Shown here piece after piece: positions 48,948 to 59,885 of a stretch of DNA of 64,000 bases (position 1 is the first letter of the stretch; every line of letters starts with the position of its first letter). A program made the position numbers and the translations under genes. The DNA lies in the NCBI GenBank assembly GCA_002633025.1, contig NMRB01000724.1, positions 76,568-140,567 of the forward strand, given 5' to 3'. The notes under the pieces were generated by a model. The model ran no database searches, was not told the DNA's origin, and was given only the letters and a program-made list of their open reading frames with translations. Source of the stretch: Notospermus geniculatus (Eukaryota > Nemertea > Pilidiophora > Heteronemertea > Lineidae).

Positions 48948-49337
48948 CCGTATACGCAAATATTTTCACGGCTAAAATATTTAGCGGTTGGGGTCCGAAA
49001 GTACCTTTTCGCGTGAATAAATATTCGCGGTTGGGGTCCCAATGTAAGATTTCAAAAACACTGCATTTTCATTGGTGAGTGTGACAGTTATGGTATGAAA
49101 TCCACCGAAAAGAAAGAACTCCGAGCAGGCATAATCGACCTCACTGCTGGCGGGGCGCCATGATAGCTGAGTGATTGACAGATCAGTGTCACGTGTCTGC
49201 AATTCAGTGCAAACCACGTTGTATTACGGGATCGTCGGTGATTGGAAAATGGTTCGCGTGTAATAGAATTCGGGGGGTATTGACCAATTCGCGATTTTCA
49301 CGGTAATTTTTATTCGCGAAAATATTAGCGTATACGG
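48948..49337. mobile_element. MITE with CCGTATACGC ends
   Basis: The ends CCGTATACGCAAATATTTTC and, reverse complemented on the right, CCGTATACGCTAATATTTTC are inverted repeats. TATGTA flanks both sides (48942-48947, 49338-49343). Additional CGCG-containing words near both ends (CGCGTGAATAAATATTCGCG) give further pairing. The length is 390 bp, non-coding. Confidence 0.8.
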
Positions 49338-50175
49338 TATGTATATTTCACCCTAATGTGAATCAAAACAATGCTACTGGGAATGGTCAGTAGAAAAACC
49401 CTCAGACCATTTGCATTAACCCCATGACAGGTATGATAGCATACTGTATAAACAGTGTTCCCCAGATTGCTCATGTGGTGGGTTTTTACTTGACAGTCAG
49501 TTAAAAAATGCCTGCAGATCTTCAAGACACGGCCTAAATGAAAGAAAGTGACCTTAAACTCTGAGTCAGTATCTGAACGAGGATGGCAGCAGAAGTGATG
49601 AAATGATGAGATGAATAAGTTGCGTGTTGGCTTTACCGCCTCCCATCCATCATCTGTGAAGCTTGCTGATAACACCTAAGTTCAGTTCTCAGATCGTGGT
49701 TAAAACTCCCTCATGAAATGGGCTCGCAATCTCGCCATTTTACTGATCTCTGACTTCTTGCCAATGTTGTGACAAGTTTGACGTGATAAAGCTGAGAAAT
49801 GTCCACAAAACTGGTCATTTTTCATCAAGGTTTGATAAAACGTCTCTTCATTCTTATCTTGAATCACAGAATGAGTGGGCAATGCAGACCGAACTGGCCA
49901 AATGTAGAGCTTTTTCTTCCTGTGCTGTAATGACGGTCATTACTCAATCACAGATTCTATCAATTCCCCTCATGCTCAGGCAGAAATTGAAAGAGACAAA
50001 TGCCAGAACACATGTTGGTCATATAGTTTCCTTTCCTTTCGTTGCACTAGCTGGTACTTTCTAGGGTTTCCCACAGCCAATTAAAAGAATAATACACTGA
50101 GAAGTGAGACACGAGTGTCTGATAGAGTATTAATGCTTCTCTACTGTCAGTGATCATGCAGTTGGGACACATTTA

Positions 50176-50795
50176 CAGTGGAACCCCGGTAACACGACCA
50201 CCCACGGGACAGACCCAAAGTGGTCGCGTTAGCGGGGTGGTCGCCTTACCGAAATCGGCCCGATGAGTGCCGATCCAGACCGAAGTAAACTGAGTGTCAT
50301 ATTTTCTTTTTTATCCATGTTTCGTTTAATAAACCAGACTAGACCATCTCCAGCCTGGCCTGATACTAGTAAGCAGATAGCCCACTGACACTGTGACGAC
50401 TAGGATGGACGACTGGCAGGTGTGGAAATGGTGAATTCCGTGTAAATATTGCGCCCCTCTCATGCTTAGGCCTGCCTTTTATGATCGCTGACCCCAACCG
50501 TCATGCACATGGCTTATGTCATGTGTTAATTGGTCCTGTTTGGTACACACACACTGCTGACTCGCCTTTGTTTGATAATCAGACCACTAATTAGGTTGCG
50601 GGTGGTCGTGTTACCGAGGTGCTAATTGCCACTTGGGACAGCCAAAGCTGTGGTCGCGGTCTGGATAGCGGGGTGGTCGCGTTAGTGAAACTCTCCAAAG
50701 GGAAATAAAGAGAAAAACAATCGGGACAATTGAAAACTGGTCGTCCTTCCGGGGTGGTCGCGTTATAGGGGTGGTCGTCGACCGGGGTTCCACTG
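50176..50795. mobile_element. Tc1/mariner or pogo-like MITE, 620 bp
   Basis: The left end CAGTGGAACCCCGG and the right end (reverse complement CAGTGGAACCCCGGTCGACG) are bounded by TA (50174-50175, 50796-50797). Subterminal GTGGTCGCGTTAxCGGGGTGG words repeat at both sides. No transposase frame survives. Confidence 0.85.
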
Positions 50796-51249
50796 TATTT
50801 TGACTTGATGATCAACCAAGATGGATCTGTTGAAAAAATGAATGGCATCAATGCAGCAACACTTGGATTCAAATCCCTCTCAAATCACACTTCCTCTTTG
50901 GTCTGAGTGCAGTTTTCGCGTGAACTTAGTTACAAAAGGAAACTAGTATAAGATTTGGTCAAGATAGGCCAGACAAGTCCTAGACGCCAAACCAAACCTC
51001 AGCCATTGATTTATTGGTGAGTGGATACATTCACAGTCTTCATGCTTAATTTGCCAAATGGACTAATCCACACCACTAGAATTCCGACCAATTTGGTCAC
51101 CTTTGGTTCTTCATGAATTCTTAGCATTCTTAGGTCAAACCTTAGAGATTTCATCATTGTAACATTTTTCTTCGTGATTTTGGACCTTTTACGTTTCCAT
51201 CTTGATGTGACAATGTTGAAAGTTGGTGAATTTGTTTGTGAAATTCTAA

Positions 51250-51570
51250 GCCTGCAGCACACCGTCACCACTTTCGCTGCTCATACAGGCAATTTATGTG
51301 GTGGCCACGAAAATGGCCAGGTGTGCTGTAGCTGGCAACGACCACTCGTCACCACGGAAATTCTGTGGTGACCATGAGTTGCCGAAAATCAAAGTGGTTT
51401 GATTTCTCACCACGAAAAGTGCTCGTAGTTGCCAGTATGTGTGGCCATCAGCAGCACACGAGACCATTGAGTGGTGATGTCTGCTGTAAACCGGCAACCG
51501 CCACAAAAGTTGCTGACCATGAAAATTGCCTGTATCAGCAACGAAAGTGGCAGTGACGTGTGCTGCTAGC
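51250..51570. mobile_element. Harbinger-like MITE with TAA target duplication
   Basis: The ends GCCTGCAGCACACCGTCA and, reverse complemented on the right, GCTAGCAGCACACGTCACTG are inverted repeats that continue through CCACTTTCG and ATACAGGCAATTT. TAA flanks both sides (51247-51249, 51571-51573). Many CACCAC and TGGTG words recur inside. The length is 321 bp. Confidence 0.8.
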
Positions 51571-52811
51571 TAATGATGACTTGATGTAGAATATGCAAAC
51601 AATACCTACTAACAGAACCCTCCATTGCAACAGGTCTTTTCTTGGCGTTCCGATTGCATTTTCGCAGACTTCTTCCTTCAAATGAGTGATTGGAGTTCCT
51701 GTGTTGTTCTTAAAGCTCTCTCACATGGGTTGAGGTTATCGCTTACTTTCATACACCATTCATCATAATCAATCAAATTTTTATTCAGGATATAGTGATT
51801 TGATCACAGTGTACTCAAGCATGATTGATGCGAGGCCTTGTCTTGTTTTTGACAATTATCGACACGATTCAGCAAAATAATTTTCAAATGTTCAGAAAAC
51901 TATTGATTATTTTGGCACATTGGACATACATATATTCCACTTACTCTATTTGAAATTACAGTTATATTTCACAGACCATTGATTTATTCTTGTTGAAGAG
52001 TGTTTGCTCAGAAGCATGGGCATTTGTGGCCCCTAACAAACTCAGAGAATGCTGTGCGAGATATTCATTTTGTATACTGGGAATGGGCTAGCTCTTAAGT
52101 TCAAGCCAAAAGATTAGCCAAACTATATTCAAGTCAGACAAATTTAGATGCATTTTCAATTGTCAAATTTAGCAGTCTTGGCAACATAGGAGGAGGAAGA
52201 GCAATGGCAATTTGGCGAGTGCTTACAATGTGGCTCTTCTTGAATTGACATGATTGAACTGCCCATTGGGTCGAAGTCAGTAACTAAATTTGTCTACAGG
52301 TCAATGAAATACTGACATTGTTTCTCCCTTAGCTATTACAAGACCCTCACCAAGAAACCAATCGCCATTCATTTCTCGTCTATCTCTCTGCAAAATCAAT
52401 TCAAATCCACAATGTGGTATAACCGACCTGACCTATACCATCATTTTTATAACCAAGACAAGTCCAGTAAATCTCACGTTCCCTAAAGAGCAATTCGTAT
52501 TGGAATTTTCTGATTTATATTCTGTGGTGGTTTGACCAGATATTGCTCCAGGAAGCCGGATGAAGGATATGCATTCTCGGCACAGAGAGATCAAGTATTT
52601 GATGTGGGCATCAACCGTTCTGGTGGGTGATGGATCACTTCTTCATAGTAGGCCTACATATTTTACAAGGACTGTTATCATCCACCCTTTTTAAAGCGAT
52701 GGTCAGGGATGCTTGGACCTACTCACAAGATTCTCTATGGCAGTATGCTTCAACTNTGTGATACAAAATGACTTTTAACACCTTTAGAAGTCAAGAACCA
52801 TCTTTTTTGAA

Positions 52812-52905
52812 GATGGGGATTTGGCCTAGTGGTTAAGGCGTGCTGCTCTTTAGTGCTGGCAATTGGCCTTATGCGAGGGTCCGTGGGTTTGAATCCGGTA
52901 GGAAG
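52812..52905 (+). repeat. tRNA-derived SINE head
   Basis: Box A (TGGCCTAGTGG, 52822-52832) and box B (GGGTTTGAATCC, 52885-52896) are in tRNA-like order and the start GGGGATTTGGCC matches the SINEs at 27291 and 31191. The shared AGAAACCCGTTTCTATTTCA tail follows. The sequence is not a functional tRNA. Confidence 0.77.
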
Positions 52906-53946
52906 CTAGTCTTTCACCTTAGAAACCCGTTTCTATTTCATGTTCTTTAGAAGTCAAGATGTTGAAATATTCATGGAACAGATCCTTGTTCACATACAAT
53001 GTGCATACTTGTGCATGTACAGCACATTTAAATTGACATAAAAAAGTTAGTAAAGCATCTTAAGAACACAAGATTTTCTTCACGATAAAAGGTGACATTT
53101 TTCCAATGTATACATGTGGCATTCTTTGATGCCTACTTTACTCAGGCTTCTTATATATTGTGCTAAGCCTCAATCGTCATACATTCTCATCACATGTCGG
53201 CAACGTCGCCAGGATTTAACCTCATCCCATCTGTCTCACGGCGTGAAAGCTTCTGATTACAGAAGATGGAAGTCAGCATATCGATCTTAGATGTAGCTGT
53301 ACTTACTCCAGTTCTTCATTAAAAGCCAGTAAACAAGTGAATCTTGGATGAAATTAGAGGTTCACTTAGAAGGAAGCAAGGGTTGATAAGTGTACTCAAA
53401 ATCTTAGCTCTATCTCTTTGTGAAGATATTTGTAGAGAAGCACCCCTACCTTCTTAACGTTTTGTACTTTTCTTGAATGGGTGATATCTGGCCTCAAGAA
53501 ATGGGAAAATTGTGACAAGTGGATTTCTACTAAATGTATCCCATTGCCTGAAGGTTCTCGCAGCTTTGAAAATCACAGTAGCTGACAAATTCTCTTAATT
53601 GTGACCCATACCTCCTTGTGCTTGACAGTGCCCAGAGGAGGTTCTAACCTTTTCTTTCAATGGCTCTCTGAGGTTGTATCATGCCCAAATGTAAGTACTA
53701 CTGCAACTGCTTAGATTGAATATGTTGCACATGTTGATGTGAAATATGCCTTCAGGAGAGGGTCTGGAGAAAACTAAAACCTAACTTTTTGTGCAGTAGC
53801 ATCAAATAGATTCTTAAAAGTTTCATGTCTGGAGGCATTGATCCCTGGCTTCTGCATATGCATGATTTAGTATCAACTGCAAAAGCCTTGCAAATGAGTG
53901 AATGGTCTCCATTTCAACATAAACTTCACTACATACAGGGATACCT

Positions 53947-54107
53947 GGGGGCCGGTTGCACAGAAGTTAGAAATCACTGTCAGTTTATCTTGGCGTTAAC
54001 TTATCCCAAAATGTTAGTTTTGTTAGTTAACACCACGTTAGGGATTTTAACAGGAAAAGTTAAATTATCAGACTTTTATCTTTTCAACTTTTGTGCAACT
54101 GGCTCCA
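53947..54107. mobile_element. Short foldback element with GGGGCCGGTTGCACA end
   Basis: The left end GGGGGCCGGTTGCACAGAAG and the right end (reverse complement TGGAGCCAGTTGCACAAAAG) are imperfect inverted repeats. About 160 bp with several GTTAACTTA-type words; no target duplication was found. Confidence 0.6.
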
Positions 54108-54455
54108 GAGTAATATTGACACAAAATATCACTTCTGTCGTGCTGGATCCAGATTGCGTCATAAAAATGAATCCATATCTCTTTTTAAACAGTTTGCTCT
54201 GAAAGGTTTCTTTTGGGCATTTATCTCTGGCGCATTAGCAATTCAAGGTTGTCTCGGAAGCATTAGGCATTGAGTAACCTTTAGCCTACTTGTGATGGAA
54301 AATATTTGCAAAATCTGGCCTCTCTCTATTCTTATTCCTTCTCCTTGACGCAAGTCAGGAAAAGTTACTAGCGTTTCTCAATGAACACTTTTCATCGAGT
54401 TGTAGTCGGTGCATTGGCATGGGGTTTTTATGCACTGGACAGAGTGTAAAGCCCT

Positions 54456-54509
54456 TATTTCTATGCCTACATTCAGTTACAATTGTAACTGAATGTAGGC
54501 ATAGAAATA
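54456..54509. repeat. Perfect 54-bp palindrome without spacer
   Basis: The left half, starting TATTTCTATGCCTACATTCA, is followed immediately by its exact reverse complement; the centre is between 54482 and 54483. All 27 base pairs match. Confidence 0.95.
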
Positions 54510-56574
54510 CTAGAAGAGCAAATCGCATCAGTCCAGTATATCAGTGCAAGTGTTTCATGTGTGCAAATCTCCGAGTTTTTTTTTCACTTTTGTTGGCTGA
54601 CTGCATTTTATGGTGTGAAATGAGACCCGCTGCTACATCTCTGTCAAAATAATACTTTTGAATGTGTGTTTTATCAGTGGCTCACACTCGACAACTCAAA
54701 AAGTAGTTCTTATCCATCGAGTTAGATTTCAAAATGTAATCTGATATTCCAAGCTGAGCTGCTTCTGCTCTTAAAACCATATATATCAGTTGAAACACGA
54801 TCCTCTCACTAAGTAACAATATTCAATATAATCTGTATGCAGTGGTTTTGCTTGCGACTATTAGTATTCCTGTGGTATTCTAGTGATTTTCTCACCCTTA
54901 TGTCTTCACATAGTGGCCTCGCCTCAGGGGTAGTTGAGGGTGCCCACGAGCAAAGCCATCCATTGGGTTATTCAAATCTTGGCTAGCTCTTGGCGGTTTT
55001 ACTGATGGAGTCCAGGTCAGTGGTAGACTAGAGGTTTATGCTGTGGAATGAATTAGATTGGCATGAGGTCATAGAAATAGCTCCACTGGCTCTTTTGTAG
55101 CTGATTAACTTGGGGTTGGTGTAAAAACGGCAATAGATTGGTCATTTGTGGGGAGATTGCACTGTGGTATATCTGGTGTACTTAGAATGTAACAAGAATG
55201 GAGACAGATCACGTAAACCAATTCTGCTGAAATCCGCGGCACATAAAAAATGATGTCCAATTACTTGCAACTGAAAATTATGGTCATTATAAGGCTCCAC
55301 AAATCTGTTGCTCTCATGTCAAGCATAATACCAGTACTTGCTTCATGTGGCAAGTTAACACCTTTTTTCACGCCGAGTATTTGGAAATGATTTTGATGAA
55401 TTTGCTAATGGGGGGCAAGCGGGTTAATAATTGTTTGAAATTTTACTCATAGAAAGTATTTAAAGCAAAGTGTAAGACCTTTTTGCTGCCACATGAACAA
55501 ATTATTCCTTCTATTGTTTTGTTGTGATACTTTTTGCTAGCGCAAGATACTTATCGCAACAATAGAAACACATCTTAAACTATAGGTTTTATTGGAACTC
55601 TATATCCAATTGTTTATTTCAACGTTCCTGAATATGGTGTCTACTACTAGGAATTATTAATAGGATATGGCCTTTTTAACAGGGGTGAAACTTCATCTGA
55701 ACAGTTTACCCTTATCAATGGATATGAAGAGAGGGTAGGTGTGCAAAACAGAATGAAAATTGTATGTCTTCTCTCAAGAGCATTAGTAGTTCAATACCCA
55801 GTATTTTCAATTGCTTGCCCCACTTTAGAATTTATAATGCTAAAACTGGTAAAAGTTAGTTTCAAGCTTCTTTCCCTGTGTTGTGTTATTTGTGTTCAAT
55901 ATTTCCTACTAATTTATTAAACACTTGTCCTAAAAAGCCATCCAAAGTTGCATGCACACAGAAGTATGTGTAGCGCAAAGTGTACAGGGTGAGAATTCCC
56001 GGCATATATGCTCATCAGACCAATGTACAAAATGACCTATTTTGTTTTTCTGGTGAAAAAATATATTGAAATAGTGCAGCCAATCAGTATTCATTTGCGC
56101 AGCTGTTCATCTACCTCTTGAGGAAGTCTGAAGCATCAATCTTCGACCACTCACAATCCATGCTTCTTTGAGGACAAATTAGCCCAAGACACAAAAAGGG
56201 CTTGATTGTCACACCAAAATATGTAGTGGATGTTGTTTCAAAGGTATCCCATCGTTTCTCACATCATCATGTCCTTTGCTTTGCACTAGACAAACTCAAT
56301 TACAGCTCAGTCAATATCCCTAGCTTACCTGTGAAATCTGGGGACTTGGGGTATTTGTTTTGATGATGCATTCCCTCACAGGTATCTGTCCTTCACTTGC
56401 CAATCGAGGTATCCATCATCAGTGATGAGATGGAGGAGTTACAATGTCCTGGTTTGTCCCTGTCAGTGGTTCAGTTCCCTTCTTGGTGGCAGATATTCCT
56501 CATCTTGTAGTATCCACAGTTCTGGTTGTCGGTAGTTTCATATTTCGTTACTTTTACATTGCTGGAGGCAATTA

Positions 56575-56751
56575 CAGTGGAACCTCTCTATTAAGGACAC
56601 CTCTGGGACTGACGAATGCTGTCCTTAATTGAGAGGTGTCCTGATTACAGAGGTCGAAATGAATAGAAACGGTCATTTGGGACTGAATTTCGGTGTCCTT
56701 AAGAGAGAGGTGTCCTCCTGGCGGAGGTGTCCGCTAAGGGAGGTGCCACTG
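56575..56751. mobile_element. Tc1/mariner or pogo-like MITE, 177 bp
   Basis: The left end CAGTGGAACCTCTCTATTA and the right end (reverse complement CAGTGGCACCTCCCTTAGC) are bounded by TA (56573-56574, 56752-56753). GGACACC / GGTGTCC words are repeated internally. Its outer ends are like those of the element at 50176. It is only 15 bp from the Mutator-like element at 56767. Confidence 0.83.
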
Positions 56752-56766
56752 TAATATGTGTTAGGC

Positions 56767-57091
56767 TAAACTCCCTACGCAGTTGTGAGTCGCTGCGTTT
56801 GGTCAACAGATGGCGTCAGGGCCTGGCGCGAGTTTTACAGCCTATCAGCACGCTGCTTTCAGAACTCTTTGGCCCGTTGGCAACGGATGTTCTTGTGCTA
56901 CCATGGCTACGAACCGCTCGGCCAATGAAAAAGTGTCTCAGGCCAGCTTGGTTACCGATTGCTCGGCGCACTCATTGACCGACGCTCTCAGCGCCATCTG
57001 TTGACCGAACGCGGCGAATTTTACGAAGTTAAGCAGTTGTGGAGAGCGAGTAACCGAAGGGGGCGCGATACACAACTGCGTAGGGAGTTTA
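56767..57091 (+). mobile_element. Mutator-like MITE, copy 2 of a two-copy family
   Basis: The terminal repeats TAAACTCCCTACGCAGTTGT are perfect over at least 21 bp and are flanked by an exact 9-bp target duplication GTGTTAGGC (56758-56766 and 57092-57100). The length is 325 bp. The interior matches the element at 12217-12585 in the opposite orientation. Confidence 0.9.
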
Positions 57092-57999
57092 GTGTTAGGC
57101 CTACTCCTGAAAACTGAGCCATTGTCACACACAGATTTCGATTTCCATTGACTTCTCTGAACTGAACTTCCTTCTCTAAAGCAAATGCCAAAGCATCAAC
57201 TAGCTAAAGACGAAACCTAAGATGGTGTAACTATTCTTTTTTCCCATTAGTGGAATGTATCCTGAAAAAGAACAGCAGCATCGTTGTTCAAAGAACGATT
57301 AATAATGTCACTCTTAGAGGTATTTGGGATCCAAGCTGCCTCTTGGGATGATATTTTAGCCTTACGTGTTCATTTTACTTCTCGCTTAGAGTCAGTGTTG
57401 TTAGTTTTTGCTTTGCTTGAGAAAGGAAAGTTGGGGAATGACAACAGGGATGATTTCTTGTGGGCTGTGGCTGTTGGTCTGCAGGCCAGATTTCATTTCC
57501 CAACCCTGTCGTTTGAGCGCTTCGGAAGATGCGTTGCACTTTTTCTTTGTGAAACGATAAACTGGCTCTTTACACTCAGAAGCTCTAGGTTTTACAGTTA
57601 CATGAACACCTCTGCAAACATATGGTTGATTTTACTAGGCATTTTATTATTCTTTATCAATAGAAAAGAGAGTTCCAACTTTTTACCATTTCTGGCTGTA
57701 TTGATAAATTGGTGTCAGCGAAGTTCATGTATAAGCCCCCTGGTCCTTCAGTTGCCATATTCAATTTATGGCCACAATATGAAGGGCTGCATGTGAAAAC
57801 AATGTGAATCCCATCGGCCTACTTTTTTCACGGAGTTATTTCTGATGGTGTTAACTCAAAAGTCAGACTTTGCTGAATGGAGTTGCCTCTACATTGAAAG
57901 TTTGATGTGTGTGGAATTTGGTAAACTACATGTACGTCAATATATCAGCATATCAAAACAACCCACGTCGGACTTAGGCTGTGTTGCCATGCAGTCTTA

Positions 58000-58250
58000 G
58001 TGATCCAGTACTAGAAAAGTAGCTGTTTTCATCGCCATTGGCTACAGGATTTTCCCATTTGGCTATAAAGGATTTTGTCAACTTCGCCATTTGGCTACAA
58101 AAATTCCTTGATTTTCACCATTTTAATCGCCATAAGTCCTTTCTATTTCCATTGGCAGATATTTGGCTATGATATTTGGCTATGAAAATTTGTAGACATT
58201 TAGCCAAACGGCTACCTTTGAACAACTGAACTTTTCGAGCACTGTGATCC
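58000..58250. mobile_element. hAT-like MITE candidate
   Basis: The ends CAGTACTAGAAAAGT and, reverse complemented on the right, CAGTGCTCGAAAAGT are typical of hAT terminal repeats. GTGATCC occurs at both borders (58000-58006, 58244-58250), partly overlapping the repeats. The interior has several ATTTGGCTA words in tandem. Confidence 0.6.
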
Positions 58251-59713
58251 CTTCAATTCTGTCCTCCTAGGGATGCCTAGGTTTCACCAATAGTGTGAGG
58301 TGTTCAGCTTGGCTGTCATGTCTGCGATCTGCCTGAAGTTGACCACAGAATATAAAGGTTTCTTGCTCAATATTGATGCACTCTCAAGGGCATCTGTTAT
58401 GATAAATTCCTTGCTTAGAATTGTTCGAGTCAATTTAAGGGATTGAAATTGGTTCATGTTTGAGAGAAGTTGAATGGACATGCCTCCCACACCTTCTTGA
58501 CTTCAGCTGGCATCATCCTAGCTAGCCAAATTGGGAGTCACCCCTTTGGGGGAGCAATTTATTCCAACTGACATAGACTTCTGAAATTTGAAACGTGGCT
58601 GACAGTGTTATTGAATGTCTTCAGGGCCATACCGATTATCATGTCTATATTCTCAAGTTGCTAATGGTATGTTCAACTTCAAGGAATGGTAGATTGACTT
58701 GACATAAATTGACACTTGGTCTGTTCAAGAATGTTGTGATAGTTTGAGTTTTCAGATGTGTTTCTTCACTTCCCAGTCACACCCGTTCCGCATTGCATGG
58801 AGGAGGCCATCTCTCTCTTATTATATAAAGTGCCGTCATCGTGAATTGTGCTCTTCCATATCTCCCTCTGAGCCTTTAGTTTTAGTTTCAGTGACTTAAT
58901 TGTTCAAGATTAACCTTTGACAAGACAAGTGGTAGATGTCAATCACTTGAAGAAAAAAATGAGCAATCTGCTTTTTTACACATCATCCAATCAATCAATC
59001 ATGCACTAGAATAACAGTGATTTCCAGTTTGAATGCTGAACGAGGAGGCTTTTGGGACAGAAATTTAATGATTGTGGGGGAAGTATTGGAGGGGAGTTTG
59101 AAATGTAATGCATCAATTGGTGTGGGTGACAGCCAAATTTGTTTTGGGTCGGGTTAGATTGATGCAAAAATTGTACACTTCTAAGGAATTTGGTCGATAT
59201 AGGGAAAAAATTGAATTATGCCTTTAGACCATGTTCACTGAAGAAGACCTATACGTTAGTACAGCTGTAGTGTTAACACTTGCAGGGCTTGGGACTTGAA
59301 ACACATCACAAGGCAATAAGCCAGTCATTTCCTGATGCAGAACACATAGACCAAGACACCTCCAGCGCAAACGTAACCAGCACAAGACAAGCTACATTCC
59401 ATCTTCAATCACGTGCTGCCTTATTAGTGAACATCTTTAATCAGTATGTTTAAGACAATCCCTTGCTCATTACCAGCTGTGTCTGATGTGCCCCAAGCGA
59501 TGCTTGTGCCAATATTTATAGCTCTCATCTCCATTAAAAGAAAATAGTTGAAGCCAGTCTAATTACTGTTGTTCCTCTTTTGGGAGCATATAAGTTTTTT
59601 CAATTTTTTTCTGCCGATGTTCTAGCTGGAGGATATTGGGATGCGTAGTTTTCAAGGTATTGTATCGTGTCAATCTTCTATCATCTCTTTCAATAGATGA
59701 TTTTCGAATTAGC

Positions 59714-59885
59714 AGGTCTGCGCACTTCCGCCGAAATCACAACCACAACCTCGATCTGAAACCGGGTGACATGATGCAGTCCACGATTCGGCAATGGTCG
59801 ACTCTGACACAACGTCTTCACGGTCACTGTCATCCGCTTCAGATGGAAGTTGTGGTTGAGAATTCGGCAGAAGTGCACAGATCTT
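59714..59885. mobile_element. Foldback MITE with GTCTGCGCACTTCCGCCGA end
   Basis: The left part, GTCTGCGCACTTCCGCCGAA, matches the reverse complement of the right part, ATCTGTGCACTTCTGCCGAA, and pairing continues through TCACAACCACAACCTCGATC. The three overlapping frames on both strands come from this palindrome. Confidence 0.7.

Noticed and set aside
52812-52905. Possible tRNA gene
   Set aside because: Boxes A and B are present but the acceptor stem does not close and the variable region is wrong, so it is a SINE head.
57284-57796. 170-codon open frame on the + strand
   Set aside because: No domain, no splice context matching neurexin LNS4 or LNS5, and a composition like translated A+T-rich DNA. 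I could not support it as a gene.
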